DNA of 64,000 nt from Closterium sp. NIES-65 (taxonomy: Eukaryota > Streptophyta > Zygnematophyceae > Desmidiales > Closteriaceae), in assembly GCA_948144175.1 (NCBI GenBank), contig CANXME010002087.1, positions 186,001 to 250,000 on the forward strand. The letters run 5' to 3'. Positions within the stretch are counted from its first letter, which is position 1. Every line of letters starts with the position of its first letter. The position numbers were made by a program, and so were the translations under genes. The notes beneath the pieces are model-generated. The model saw only the letters and a list, made by a program, of their open reading frames with translations, was not told the DNA's origin and searched no databases. Positions 20,406 to 31,936 of the stretch are shown piece after piece.

Positions 20406-20860
20406 CTACAGCATGTTATTTTTGGGCCGTCTCAAAAATGAATTGTGCATGCGTGTCAAATGTTATAATATCTTGTTAGGCTACAGTGAGTAGCACTGTA
20501 GGGAGTACAACACATTTATAGGGTTGCTATTTGTACTGCTTGCATCCCTAATGCACACTTTCCGCTACACACCCTAAACACGTAATGTGTTAGTAAGTGT
20601 AGTGGAATTTAGTGTATCAGTAGGGAATATTATTTTCCTTCATGTTATTGGCTCAAAATAACCATAAACATCAGCGGGTACATGTCAGTTAGGTGCATCG
20701 TGCATGAGACCAACAATTTACATTACAAGAAGGTGCAACCCACATAAAGATGAAATCACTTCAGCTACATATAAGAAAGTAGAAAGATCGAATGTACCTC
20801 CATCCGACATATGCATCTGCTACCCAAGTTGATATCCAGGTGACTGGTCGTGGTCAGTAG
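20406..20860. other. recA 3' region up to the hAT insertion
   Basis: No open frame of note. It contains an imperfect TTTTTGGGCCGTCTCAAAAA palindrome (about 20419-20438), related to those in the recA introns, and the first copy of the hAT target duplication, GTCAGTAG (20853-20860). Confidence 0.5.
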
Positions 20861-23423
20861 CAGGCCTGTCGAAGTTTCTGGGGCTCGTACTTGCGCTCCC
20901 CAGCTCCTCCGCATCTGACCCTTGGTTGGGTGTAGGTGTGCGTTTTGGCACCCCTTAACTGTCACGGGCGCACCCCAAAGTGAAAACTTGAAATCCGGGC
21001 ACATTTGAAGTTTACACTTACACTGTATTTTACTGTGATACGTGCAGTTTTCAACTTATATTAGATGTCAGTCATACCTAATACTACACATGTCTTCAAT
21101 GGTCATAAAACCTACCTTGCCTGCAATGTTCTACTTTTCACTAACTACAGATTTAGCATGCAGATTTAACTACCCTACTCTACCCAAACATGCAATGCAA
21201 GCCTATTTGGCAGGCTTCCTCCCCTTCCTCCCCTTCTCCTCAAACAAGGCATAGGCCGCTGCCCAGTCCACTGGGTAGTCTAGCATCTTCACCGTCATCA
21301 GCTCCCCTAGCCTAACATCAGTAAGAGCAACACGATCCCACGACTTAATAATGTTTTGGCGGGAGAAGCCCCTCTCACACTCAACAGTGCTGAGGGGCAA
21401 CACAGAGACTGCACGCCAGAGGGAGACTATGGTGGGATAGTCATCCTTCCAGTCTGCCGTGCGCAGCATGTTGGTGAGAGCCTGATGGAAGCTCTGCTTC
21501 TTGAACTTCTTCTCCATGGTGGCTGTGAAGAGGCGCATCTGCGGCTCTATGTCAGCAAGAGCGACTCCTGCCAAGGACATATACAACAAGGTTAGAACAT
21601 GCCAATGCTGGAGAAAACCATATTCAAGGTTAGAACATAAACAAGGTTAGAACCTTTACAAGGTTCCTACTCTACCCCTCTCGTCTTACCAGGTAGCTTG
21701 TTCTTGAACATGTCAAGGAGCTCGGAGAGATGGAGCTTCACCCACGCGTCCTGCTCTCCTGCACGGTCAGGATACTTATCAGGGGAGAAAAAACCAACAC
21801 CATTGAAATGACGCAGACCCGCCATCCTCTTCCCCAGCGCCTTAATCAGGCGCTGAGCGAAAGGCCTCGCCAGGTCCATGCAGGCCTCCAAGTCGCATCC
21901 CCCCCCAGGGTTTTCAGGGTCGATGATGTCCTCGTGAAGCTCGATCTCGGCTTTTGCATGCTTTCCGTTCTCGTCCACTCCCTTGAGCTCCATCTTGCGC
22001 TTGTCCTTGCTGCCGTGTGCAGCAAGGAACTTGTTCAGGCGAGAGGTGTTCGGCCCGTTGGATGCGCCGGGTTCGACGTAGTAATGCGACAGCTTGGTCT
22101 TCACCTTGTCGACATGGCTCTTCACCTCTGTAATGTCGACCTGAAAGCAAACAGAGCGCGAAAAAATTAGAGCAAAGCACACATGTCAAGAAGCGACAAC
22201 GCCATGCTCATCTGCACCTTACCGTCTGCTTCTGGAAAGACGGATTGAGTCCGTTGAGCAGCGCACGCACGTCAGCCAGGAGATACAGCATGTAGTGGAA
22301 CTTGAAGCTGGTAGCGAGTTTCTCCGTCTCGCCCTTCTCCTTCGTCCACATCCACATCAGCACCGGCAGCACGTCACAGAAGCGACTCACAGCATCCCCG
22401 CGAGACAACCAACAGACGGTGCAGAAGCCTTGCACCTCCAGGTGCGTCTGCAGAATGTCGTCCTGGAGATGCATGTAGGTCTTGTGATCGGTCGATGAAC
22501 GCCCGAGACGCTCTGTAGTCTGGCATATCATATGATCTACGACGTTGAACTCCTTGAAGCTCTTCGCGGCATCCTTGGCAGCCAATGCCTCGCCGCACAA
22601 GCACGAGACATGCGTGAGTATGGTTGGGGAGGGGACAAGTGTACAATACGATCGGAAGCAGTGCAGTGCAACCTTACCGATGCACCGCGCAGTGAATCGC
22701 CACCAGCCACGGGCAACGTTTCCGAAGCATGGCGACAACGCCGTTCTTCGCGCCAGTCATCACGGATGCACCATCCGTTGACACCCCGACAAGCTTGTCC
22801 AGCGACATGTCCTTCGACCACAAACACTTCACGATCGTGTCGTGTAGTGCTGCGGCGTCGCAACGTTCGAGTGACAGGAGAGCAAGAAACTTGGACACCA
22901 CGGCCTCGGCTCTCTCAAACGTGACATACACGATGAGATGCTTTCCACGCACACGATCCGTGGATTCATCGAAGAAGAGGCTGTACCAGGCCGACTCTTT
23001 CATGTCCTCGAGCTGCTTGGCCACCAGATGCTCCGCCATAGCCTTTACGAACTCGCCGAAGGCGTATCTACAATGAGCACCGAATGAAAATGGGAGTAAG
23101 TTATCCACAACAGAACAGCAGAAGTAGAACAAAGCAGAAGCATAAGAACAGAAGCAAAAGCAGGAAATCAGGAGCAGAAACAGAGGCTAACAAGCAAGTA
23201 CCGCGAGTAATAACGACCGTACGATTCGTCGGTCATCATGTCGGGGCATCCTTGCTCCGCCATGAACCGCACCAGCATGGGGCAGAGCGCGATAGGTGCA
23301 TCGTTCCGCGCAATTGAGTGAGCTCCTTGCATGCATTTGATGGCCCCCGCCATGACACGATCGTTGCTGAGCATATTCAAGAGGCTGCGGTGCCTCACCT
23401 CCGTGCCTTCAGAGATTCGTTCA

Positions 23424-23554
23424 TGAGAAAACAAAAACGAGAATGAATGAACTATGAACGAACTGAGTACAAGTACTAACCCTAATTGGGTTGCACCCCT
23501 TATGGGCTACCCCACTATAGCCTACACAATAAGCACAAGCTATATGTTCTGACA
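23424..23554 (-). repeat. 3' LTR of Copia-2
   Basis: It runs from TGAGAAAAC to TTCTGACA. It shares the core CCCTAATTGGGTTG-ACC...TACCCCACTATAGCCTACAC with the LTRs at 45141, 51804, 57141, 58466 and 62451, which marks one Copia family. Confidence 0.9.
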
Positions 23555-24667
23555 CACCCCCATAGGCAAAGTGGGGGAGAACAAGGGGTCACAAGACCAG
23601 TCAAGCAAAGCAAAGCAAAGCAAGCTCAGGGTGGATCACAAAGTCACCACACATTCTGAGCACAAGTTCAAGGCCACAAGGCCAGTTCACATGCACGAGT
23701 ACATATATATAAAGGACTAGACAAGCAAGAGCAGGTATATATATATGCAACAGTACAAGCAAGGTCAAGAGGTGAGCAAGTGAGGCAAGACAGGCACAAG
23801 ACCCAACTGCGTGCACAAGCGCTGATGATCACAAGACGCAAGTGCCTTGGTGAAGACATCAGCAGTGTTGGCCTCAGAGGCCACGTACGAAAGCCGCAAC
23901 TGATCACGCCGCTGTAGCTCACGAGCAAGGAAGTAGCAAAGAGCAATGTGCTTTGTTCTGTGCTCCAGTCTCTGCTCTCGACACAAGGCCAGCATGGCCT
24001 TGTTGTCTACGTACAGGACTGGAGGAGAACGAGGCGACTCTCCAAGGTCGGTCAGCAGCTAGGTGAGCCAGCGAAGCTCCTGTGCAGCCATGGCCCCGGC
24101 ATAGATCTCAGCCTCACAACTGGAGCCGAGAACAGAAGACGAGCGAGTAGCTCGCCACGAAACACAGCCGGAACCAAGGCTGAAGGTGTAACCCTGTGAC
24201 GACCGCTGCGTAGCCTGGTCGTCAGCCCAAGAAGCGTCTGCGTGCCCAGTGAGGACCACTAGACTCTGCCCTCCAAGCACTAGCCCCATGCCTGACGTAC
24301 TGCACAAGTAGCAGAACACCCTCTTCGCTGCAGCCATGTGCTCCGGTCTGTGTCTCCCAGGAGCAACATAGCGTGCGAGAATGCTAAGAGGGCATGCAAG
24401 GTCAGGTCGTGTGCAGGTCATCAGGTACATGAGGCAGCCAACAAGCTCTGGATACGGGCCACTCGACTCTACGGACTCATCCGAAGGCAGAGCTGAGAGC
24501 GAGTGACGAGTAGGCAAAGGAGTGTCCTGAGGCGAGGAGTACGTGAAGCCGAAGCGCTGAAGGACCTGCTGCACCATGTCTGACTGAGTCAGGGTAATGG
24601 TGCGGCGTGCTCTGTCCCGGGTGATCTGCAAGCCAAGGTAGCTGCGCAGCTCACCCAGGTCTGTGCA

Positions 24668-25055
24668 TGTGAGAGTACGACGGCTTATGCCATCTATGCT
24701 TGCCTACCTTTACTTTATTATGCTATTTGTAGCATAGGATAATTATATGCATGCATGAATTGCTTGATTTCCTAGGCTAGGTGCTTTCCTATATTTTATT
24801 ATAGTTATAGCACCGAGCTAGGTTGCGTGCACCGAATTCTGGCTTTTCGGTTGCCACCGAATTGCCTTCTACCGAATTCGGTAAGGATTTATTCGGGACG
24901 CTTCGCGACCCGCGGAACCTTCGCGTAACACCTGGTTACGGGGCCTTGTGTCGAGCCTATATATAGCCTCGTGTTGTACCCAGGTGGACATTCAATTCAA
25001 TTCAATTCGACTCAATTCTCATTCTCTTTTCTGAACTCGATCCTAGATCCTCACA
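24668..25055 (+). repeat. solo LTR inside Copia-2 RT region
   Basis: It starts TGTGAGAGTACGACGG and ends CTCACA. It is flanked by the duplication GTGCA (24663-24667 and 25056-25060), which interrupts the Copia frame encoding RHTCTDL. The 5' LTR at 63075-63448 is from the same family. No interior remains, so it is the product of LTR-LTR recombination. Confidence 0.9.
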
Positions 25056-26092
25056 GTGCACGTGTGTCTCTTCTGCAGCTCGGAATTCACGTAGGCGAGT
25101 CCAGCAGTGTCAGCTGTGGCAAAGACCAAGTCGTCGACGTACACGAGGATGTAGAACGGCGGCAGAGAGGTGTCGGTGCGCAGAAACAGCGACGGGTCGG
25201 CAGTAGAAGGAGCAAACCCAAGAGCCGCAAGCGTAGTCCTCAGTGTGTCGTGCCACTCACGTGGCGCCTGGCGGAGACCGTAGACTGGACGCCGGAGACT
25301 CCACTGGGTACCAGGAGGGAAAGACCCAGTGAAGCCAGGTGGGCGGCGCAGCCAGATCTCCTCGTGCAGGCTGCCCTGCAAGAAAGCTGTGCTGAAGTCG
25401 AGAGAGTGCAGCTCGTAGTCACGGTGAGCAGCAACGTGCAGCAGTACCCGAAGAGTGGTCATCTTCAGGGTGGGAGAGAAGGTCTGAAAGTAGTCAACTC
25501 CCTGCCGCTGACTGAAGCCACGAGCCACGTAACGCGCCTTGAAGACAGGCGGAGAACCCGGCGACCGCTTCACCCTGAAGATCCACATGCCATTAACGAT
25601 GTTCGCCCCAGGAGGGGGGACAGTGTCAACATAGGTGCCTGTGGACTTCCAGGAAGCCATCTCTGCATCCATAGCTGCCTGCCACTGAGAAGAGTAGGGA
25701 CCCTCTATCGCCTCCGCGTAAGAGCGCGGAGTTGGGATGTCAAGTGCATCCAGGTCTCCCTCAGGGGTAAGTAGTACGGACACGAGATGAGGTGAAGCAG
25801 CGGCCAAGCGCTGGAACTCCTCCTGCCTGTCCTCAAGGACGTCCGTGCCAAGGGTACACTCACCCCCGACGGACGGAGGAGAGACAGACTCAGACTCAGC
25901 AACAAGACTGGCAGCGTAGTCTAGACGACAGCGAGCAGCAAAGTCGACGAGCTCAGCAACTAGGGCACACGCAGAAGTGGACTCAAAGAAAGGGTCAGTG
26001 ACAACAGTAGCAAGGAGACGCGTGACAGTAGGACTGGCAGCACGAAGAGAGTCCGACTCCGGGTCGACAAGAGCAGGAAGAGAAGACTCAAG

Positions 26093-27639
26093 TGACAAAT
26101 TTTGAAGAAAGAAAGAGGAAAAAGGATTGAACTAGCAGGAATGAGGATACAAATAGCAAAACCCTAGAAGGGTTGTACTCGCTATAGAGCACCCCACTAC
26201 AGGCTAGAACATAAGATAATATTCTGACACACCCCCATAGCCAAAGTGGGGTGTAATCAGCAGAGCAGGCAAAGCAATACAAGCTCAGGGTGGATCACAA
26301 TGTCACCACACATTCTGAGCACAAGTTCAAGAAGAAATAGTTTAGAGTTAACAATTATAAGCAAAGCTAGTGGTAGTCACAACGGGCAAGTGAGGAGGAG
26401 GAGGGAGAGTGAGGGGAGAGGAGATAGGAGGCGACGGCTGAAGCTGCAGACACACGGGCAGCAGGAGGCAGACTGGCACAGCGGCTACCGGACAGCGCCC
26501 GGACTACAGGAGTAACAGGCCCCGCGGCTCAAATAGCGGCGGACGGGCAACGGACCCACAGGCGGCTGGCGTAGAAGTCTAGCTCACTGGGCTACTGGGA
26601 CAGCGCCCCGGACTACAGGTGCTGCTGGCGACAAACTGGCAACCTCCGCTCATCCTCCCGCGCACAGTCCCACCCCCCTGATACACACCCACTGCTACAC
26701 CGCTAGCTCTACTCCCACACACCCCCTTTAAACCCTAAACCCAGTCTCCCACACATCCACCCCCCTCAGCGACAGCTGCAGAAGTGGGAGACGAAGGAGG
26801 AGGAGGAGCAAAGGGAGGAAGGAAGACCGGCCACCCCCATACCCGCCACCCCACAGCAAGCGGCCCCCTCAGGTCGCCTCGACGGACGACGGGAAATGGC
26901 AGGGGGAGGGGGGGGGGGGGGGGGGGGGGTGGGGGGGGGGAGGCGGGGTGGTGAAAGGGACCCACCACGGGCCTGGTTGGAGGGCGGGGCCGCGAAAAGG
27001 GGCGGGGCCGCGACGAGGGGCGGGGCCGCGAAGTAGGGCGGGGCCGCTGCGAGGGGCGGGGCCGCGACACAGGGCGGGGCCGCGACGTAGGGCAGGGCCG
27101 CGACGGTCGGGCAGGGCCGCGACGTAGGGCGGGGCCGTGACGGTCGGGGCGGGGCCGCGACGTAGGGCGGGGCCGCGACTGTAGGGCGGGGCCGCGACGG
27201 TCGGGGCGGGGCCGCGACGTAGGGCAGGGCCGCTTCAAGGGGCGGGGCCGCGACGCAGGGCGGGGCCGCGACGGTAGGGCAGACGCCCGCCGCGCGCCTC
27301 GGGGCGCACAGCGGGCAAAGAACCGCCGCGCGCCCCGGGGCGCACGGCGGGCAGAAAACCGCCGCGCGCCTCGGGGCGCACGGCGGGAAGGAAAACCGCC
27401 GCGCGCCTCGGGGCGCACGGCGGGAAAAAAAGGTAGCAGCGGAAGCGAGGTGGAAACCCACCCACAGGATCGATCCAAGGGGATCGACCTGCTCTGATAG
27501 CATGACAAATTTTGAAGAAAGAAAGAGGAAAAAGGATTGAACTAGCAGGAATGAGGATACAAATAGCAAAACCCTAGAAGGGTTGTACTCGCTATAGAGC
27601 ACCCCACTACAGGCTAGAAAATAAGATAATATTCTGACA
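26093..27639 (-). mobile_element. non-autonomous LTR retrotransposon, element B, nested in Copia-2
   Basis: The 137-bp LTRs (26093-26229 and 27503-27639) differ at one position that I see (GAACATAAG/GAAAATAAG). The target duplication is TCAAG/TCAGG (26088-26092 and 27640-27644, one mismatch). The minus-strand primer site TGCTATCAGAGC sits beside 27503, and the polypurine tract TATGGGGGTG beside 26229. The 1273-bp interior has no retroviral-type genes. It contains a G homopolymer tract (about 26901-26940), GGGCGGGGCCGCGAC repeats (26990-27290) and four GCGC hairpin units (27280-27430). Its LTR core resembles the Copia family, so Copia proteins may mobilise it. Confidence 0.9.
26990..27440 (-). 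repeat. GC-rich tandem array and hairpin units of element B
   Basis: Repeats of GGGCGGGGCCGCGAC(GTAG) are followed by four units of CCGCGCGCCTCGGGGCGCAC-type hairpins, about 34 bp apart. Long minus-strand frames of Pro/Arg across this stretch are compositional. Confidence 0.85.
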
Positions 27640-30600
27640 TCAGGAGGAGAAGGCAAAGGGGCACGCAGAGGAGCAGTGGACGGACGTAGAGACATCCGGT
27701 GCGTGCCAGGGACAGGAGGAGGACGCTGACGTGAACCACGACCACTAGCGCGAGCAGTACGGACAGGCGACGCAGGGCGAGACGCAGGCTCACGACGCTC
27801 AGCAAGACCTCCAGTAGGACCAGTGTAGGGAGACGGAGCAGGCAGTGGGGAGGCCGGCTGTAACCGTAACTGTGACTGGACAGGCTGTGGACACTCTAGA
27901 GGAGGAGGAGGACCAGTAGAAGGCGGGAGACCAAGAACCTGCTGAAGGAGCGGAACGAAGTACGGCCGAGGCCGCGCGGCGACTCCAGACACAGCAGGGA
28001 CAGCACCAGTACCCCCAGCGGCAGCACCAACACCAGCAGCACCTCCAGCTCCAGTACCTCCAGCAGCACCAGGAGCACCCTCAGCAGGACCGCCTCCAGG
28101 ACCGACAGCAGTAGCCTCTGCGCCAACACCCGAAGCAGCTCCCGCTCCAGAAGTACCCGCAGGCCCAGCAGCTCCAGTACTCCGAGTACGAGCACCTCCG
28201 GGACCCGCGGCACCAGCACCCACAGCAGCAGCAGAACCTCCAGTACCCGCAGCACCTCCAGCTCCAGCAGCTCGCCTCCAGCGCCGGGCAAACCACTCAC
28301 GCAGCTCCTGTGGAGAGAGTGGCTCCCGGCGAGACGAAGCACCCGGAGAACCGCCAGGCTCAGCACCGCCAGACGCCCCACGAGCAGGCCCAGCTCCCTC
28401 TGGCTCAGCACCTCTAGGCGTAGCTCCCCCAGGCTCAGTACCCCCAGGCTCAGCACCCCCAAGGGTAGCACCCCCAGGCTCAGCATCCCCAGGCTCAGCA
28501 CCCCCAGGCTCAGCACCCCCAGTCGTAGTACCCTCAGGCTCAGCACCCCCAGGCGTAGCACCCACACGCTCAGCACCCCCAGAGTCAGCACCCCCAGAGT
28601 CAGCACCCCCAGGCTCAGCACCCTCAGCAGCACCAGCGTCACCAGCGACCTCGACAGGCTCGACAGCGTCTACCTGGGACACACCTGAAGGGGCAGGACC
28701 CTCAGGGGGGAGGGGGTCTACCGGGGGGGGACCTAGCACAAGGAAGAGCGGTGGCGGGGGGAGGGACGGAGTGCGGTAGGGGAAGAGACGGTAGTAGGGG
28801 ACCGACTCGTCGAACGTGACGTCCTGGGAGGACAGAACACGGCGAGAGGTGGGGTGGTAGAACTGCCACCCTGGCGCGTCAGGGGGGAAACCCAGGAAGA
28901 CGCAAGGAGCAGCACAAGGGGACAGCTTGTCCGCAGACAAGTCGCGAACAAACGCCCGAGATCCCCAGAAACGGAACGCAGACGCATCGCCAAGCTTCCC
29001 CGTCCGCAGCAAGGCTGGGGAGGTCTCCGACATGGAGACCCTGGGCTGAAGGTTGATCTGATGCGCCGCGTACCGGACCGCAAACGGCCACAGAAAATGG
29101 GGGGCAGCCGCATGCATCATGGACGTACGGGCAACGTCCATGACCATGCCAATGCGGCGCTCTGCAATCCCATTTTGCTGTGGAGAGTCCGGAAGCGTGA
29201 AGGTCTGGCGGATGCCTCGTGCACGATAGTAGGCTCGCAGAAAGCCAGAGGAAAACTCTCCGCCTCTGTCAGAGTGCAGACGCAGAACAGGAAAGTCCGA
29301 GCCGAAGCTCCGCCTGAGCTGGAGACGAGCTGCGCGGATCCAGTCGATCAACACCTCAGTGACATCACCCTTGCTGCGCAAGGGGAAGACTGTGGTGTAA
29401 CGCGAGTAGTCGTCAACCACCAGCAGGAAGTAGCGCTCGTGACCTTGTCCGCGGACGCGGGCCGGGCCCCACACGTCCATGTGAAGCGTCTGCAGCGGGG
29501 CCTCTGTCGGAGGAAACTGGGAGGAGTGAGGGGCAGCACGCTGCCGCCCCTCGACACAGGGGACGCAGGTAGGGCCAGGCCCGGGAGGAAGGGGAGGGAG
29601 GGACCGGGGAAGACCAGAGACAAGGACACGGGAGGCCATGCTTCGGAGACGAAGCAGGGAGGGGTGACCAAGGCGGTGGTGCCAGAGGAGAGTCTCGTGA
29701 GACAGGAGGCGACACGAGCAGGGGGCAGACTCAAGACCAGACCTGGACGCCGCAGCAAACACCTCACCCGATGCAGCTATCTGACCAGACGCAGTGACTA
29801 GAGGAGACACAGTGGTAAGTGTGTACAGGCTCGACCCCGGCCGACGAGTAAACGTGGCCAGGTGTCGGCCTGTCCGAGCGTCCGTGCAGTGGGTCACCCG
29901 CTGACTCGCAGGAGTGAACTGGTGAACCCCCGCATCCTGCAGGTCAGCACCACTCACCAAGTTCGTAGAGAACAAGGGGAGGTAAAGACCAGACAGGGTG
30001 CCAGAGGGGGCCGCCGGACACGGGAGGACAGTTGAGAAGTGAGCAAGGACAGGGCCCCCAGAGGGGTCTGCCAGAGAGACTGCAACTGGCCGACCAAGCG
30101 GCGTGAGTGTGGTGCGGTCTCGAAAGAAGGAGCGGGAAGCCCCCGAGTCAAGGGTGAAGGTGTGAGAGGCCGGAGCCGACGCGGTACCTGAGAGAGTAGA
30201 CTCACCCGCACCTGAGGAAGCAGACTCACTAGCACCTAGAGCAGCAGCCGCACCTGTACTTGGAGCAGGAGACACACTAGCACCCAGAGCAGCAGCCTCA
30301 TGAGCAGCTAGAGCTGCAGGCTCTATATCTGGGTCAGGCGGTACGCACAGGTGACCGGCACGGTCAGCACTAGTAGGCAATGCATACATGTCAGTGAGAA
30401 TAGCATCATAGTCAAGAGCAAATATATCTACCGTCTGCCTAAGCAACTCCACCCAGTCGGGGAGCTCAGCCTCGTCGCCAAACTCGGTACGCCAGGCGTC
30501 GCTCAAACGGGCGAAGCAGCGGGACTGTGTGTGACTAGGCGTCCCACAAGGCTAACCAGTCCGAGCACCAGTGCGAATCACGTAAGAGCAGCGAACAGAA

Positions 30601-30929
30601 CTGAGAGACCCTCTACTCTGAGCGTACCACTCACGAAGCTGGTGGGGCGTGAGAGACGCTCGTGGGCATCGCTAGAGCTGCATCTGGCCGCCGCCAGTAG
30701 TAGTAGTAGTAGTAGCGCCGCCACCCCTACAACCCCAACCAGCGTACCACTCACGCAGCTGCTGGGGCGTGAGGGACTCACGCGGACGTCGCTGGGGCTG
30801 CATCTGGCTCCGCCAGTAGAAGCAGGAGCAGGAGTAGCAGCAGTAAGGCAGGCAGCCAAGCAAGCGGCAGGCAGCGCGCTAGTAAGGCAGGGGCTCACCA
30901 GTGGTGGGAAGAGCAGGTTCGACGACTCG

Positions 30930-31650
30930 GCGACTCGGCGGTGCGGGTGGCTCGGGCGGCTCGGTGGCACGGCGGCACTGCAGTAACTGCGGCTCGGCGG
31001 CTCGGGAGACTTGGGCGGCTCGGCGGCTCGGGCGACTCGGGCGGCTCGGCGGCTCGGCGGCTCGGGCGGCTCAGCGGTACGGCGGCTCGGCAGCAACTGC
31101 AGCTCGGCGGCTCGGCGACCCGGCGGCTCGGGCGGCTGAGGTGGCGCTGCGGGTGGCTCGGCACTAGCTCGGCGGCGCCGGCGGCTCGGTGGTGACGGCG
31201 GGGCCGCTTGGGGACGGCGGCGGGGCCGGGTGGAGCGACGACGGGGCCAGCAGAGGCGGCGCCGGGGCCGCAGGGTAGGCGACCGGGCCAGCAGAGGGGG
31301 CGCCGGGGCCGGGAAGGGCGGCGCCGGGGCCGGGGAGGTATGCGACGGGGCCGGGAAGGGCGGCGTCGGGGCCGGGAAGGGCGGCGTCGGGGCCAGCAGA
31401 GGTGGCGCCGGGGCCGGGAAGGGCAGCGCCGGGGCCGCAGGGGTAGGCGACGGGGCCAGTAGAGGCGGGGCCGGGTCGGGAAGAGCGGCGTCGGGGTCGC
31501 CGGGGTAGGCGACGGGGCCAGCCGAGGTGGCGCCGGGGCCGGGAAGGGCCGAGCCGGGGCTGCAGGGGCAGGCGACGGGGCCAGCAGGGCGGCGGATCGG
31601 GGCCGCGAGGGCGGCGCGACGCGGCCGCTAGGGCAGCGCGACGGGGTAGC
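30930..31650 (-). repeat. GC-rich tandem arrays replacing gag in Copia-2
   Basis: Two repeat types abut: CGGCGGCTCGGG(CGG) units (about 30940-31200) and GGGGCCGGGAAGGGCGGCG units (about 31210-31640). No CCHC or other gag motif is readable here. The same kind of array sits at the same place in the copies at 42286-45272 and 51804-57271. Confidence 0.85.
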
Positions 31651-31805
31651 GGGGCCGCGCGCCTCGGGGCGCGCGCCAGAAAGAAAATCGCCGCGCGCCA
31701 ACGAAAATAGGTCGCACGCCACGGGGCGTGCAACAGATTGAGTAGCAGCGGAAGCAGTAGTAGGGCCCTAGGAACAGTTCCCACGAGGGAAACTGCTCGA
31801 TACCA

Positions 31806-31936
31806 TGAGAAAACTGAAACGAGAATGAATGAACTATGAACGAACTGAGTACAAGTACTAACCCTAATTGGGTTGTACCACTTATGGGCTACCCCACTAT
31901 AGCCTACACAATAAGCACAAGCTATATGTTCTAACA
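31806..31936 (-). repeat. 5' LTR of Copia-2
   Basis: It runs from TGAGAAAACTG to TTCTAACA and is equal in length to its partner. It is flanked outside by GTTCA and then by in-frame transposase coding sequence, and inside by the primer-binding site. Confidence 0.9.

Larger units (their letters stand above)
23765..30650 (-). pseudogene. Copia-2 Gag C-terminus and Pol polyprotein, interrupted
   Basis: Reading on the minus strand: Gag C-terminal fragment (TPSHTQSRCFARLSDAWRTE), protease (FTLDSGASRSFF, about 30150), GAG-pre-integrase (SLYTLTT...LWHHRLGHPSLLRL), integrase (LHMDVWGPARV, LHSDRGGEF, QQNGIAERRIG, about 29480-29160), a linker of GGAEPGG repeats (about 28660-28380), RT (AAMDAEMASWKSTGTYVD to ILVYVDDLVFA, about 25700-25130), and RNase H (LTGHADASWADDQ, about 24250) ending HLLTS at 23765. 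Besides the two insertions there are stops: a TAG at 30554-30552 in Gag and a TAG at about 24061-24059 where related copies have TAC. It is defective now but clearly an autonomous-type Pol. Confidence 0.9.
23424..31936 (-). mobile_element. Ty1/copia retrotransposon inserted in the hAT transposase (Copia-2)
   Basis: The LTRs are 131 bp each (23424-23554 and 31806-31936) with about five differences. The target duplication is GTTCA (23419-23423 and 31937-31941). The primer site next to the 5' LTR on the minus strand is TGGTATCGAGCAG, and there is a G-rich tract (TATGGGGGTG) next to the 3' LTR. It holds two later insertions: a solo LTR (24668-25055) and a non-autonomous element (26093-27639). Between the leader and pol, most of gag is replaced by a GC-rich tandem array (about 30930-31650). 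Confidence 0.92.

Noticed and set aside
26735..27508. Long Pro/Arg-rich minus-strand frame over element B
   Set aside because: It is a translation of GGGCGGGGCCGCGAC repeats and reads through from Copia-2 across the LTR.
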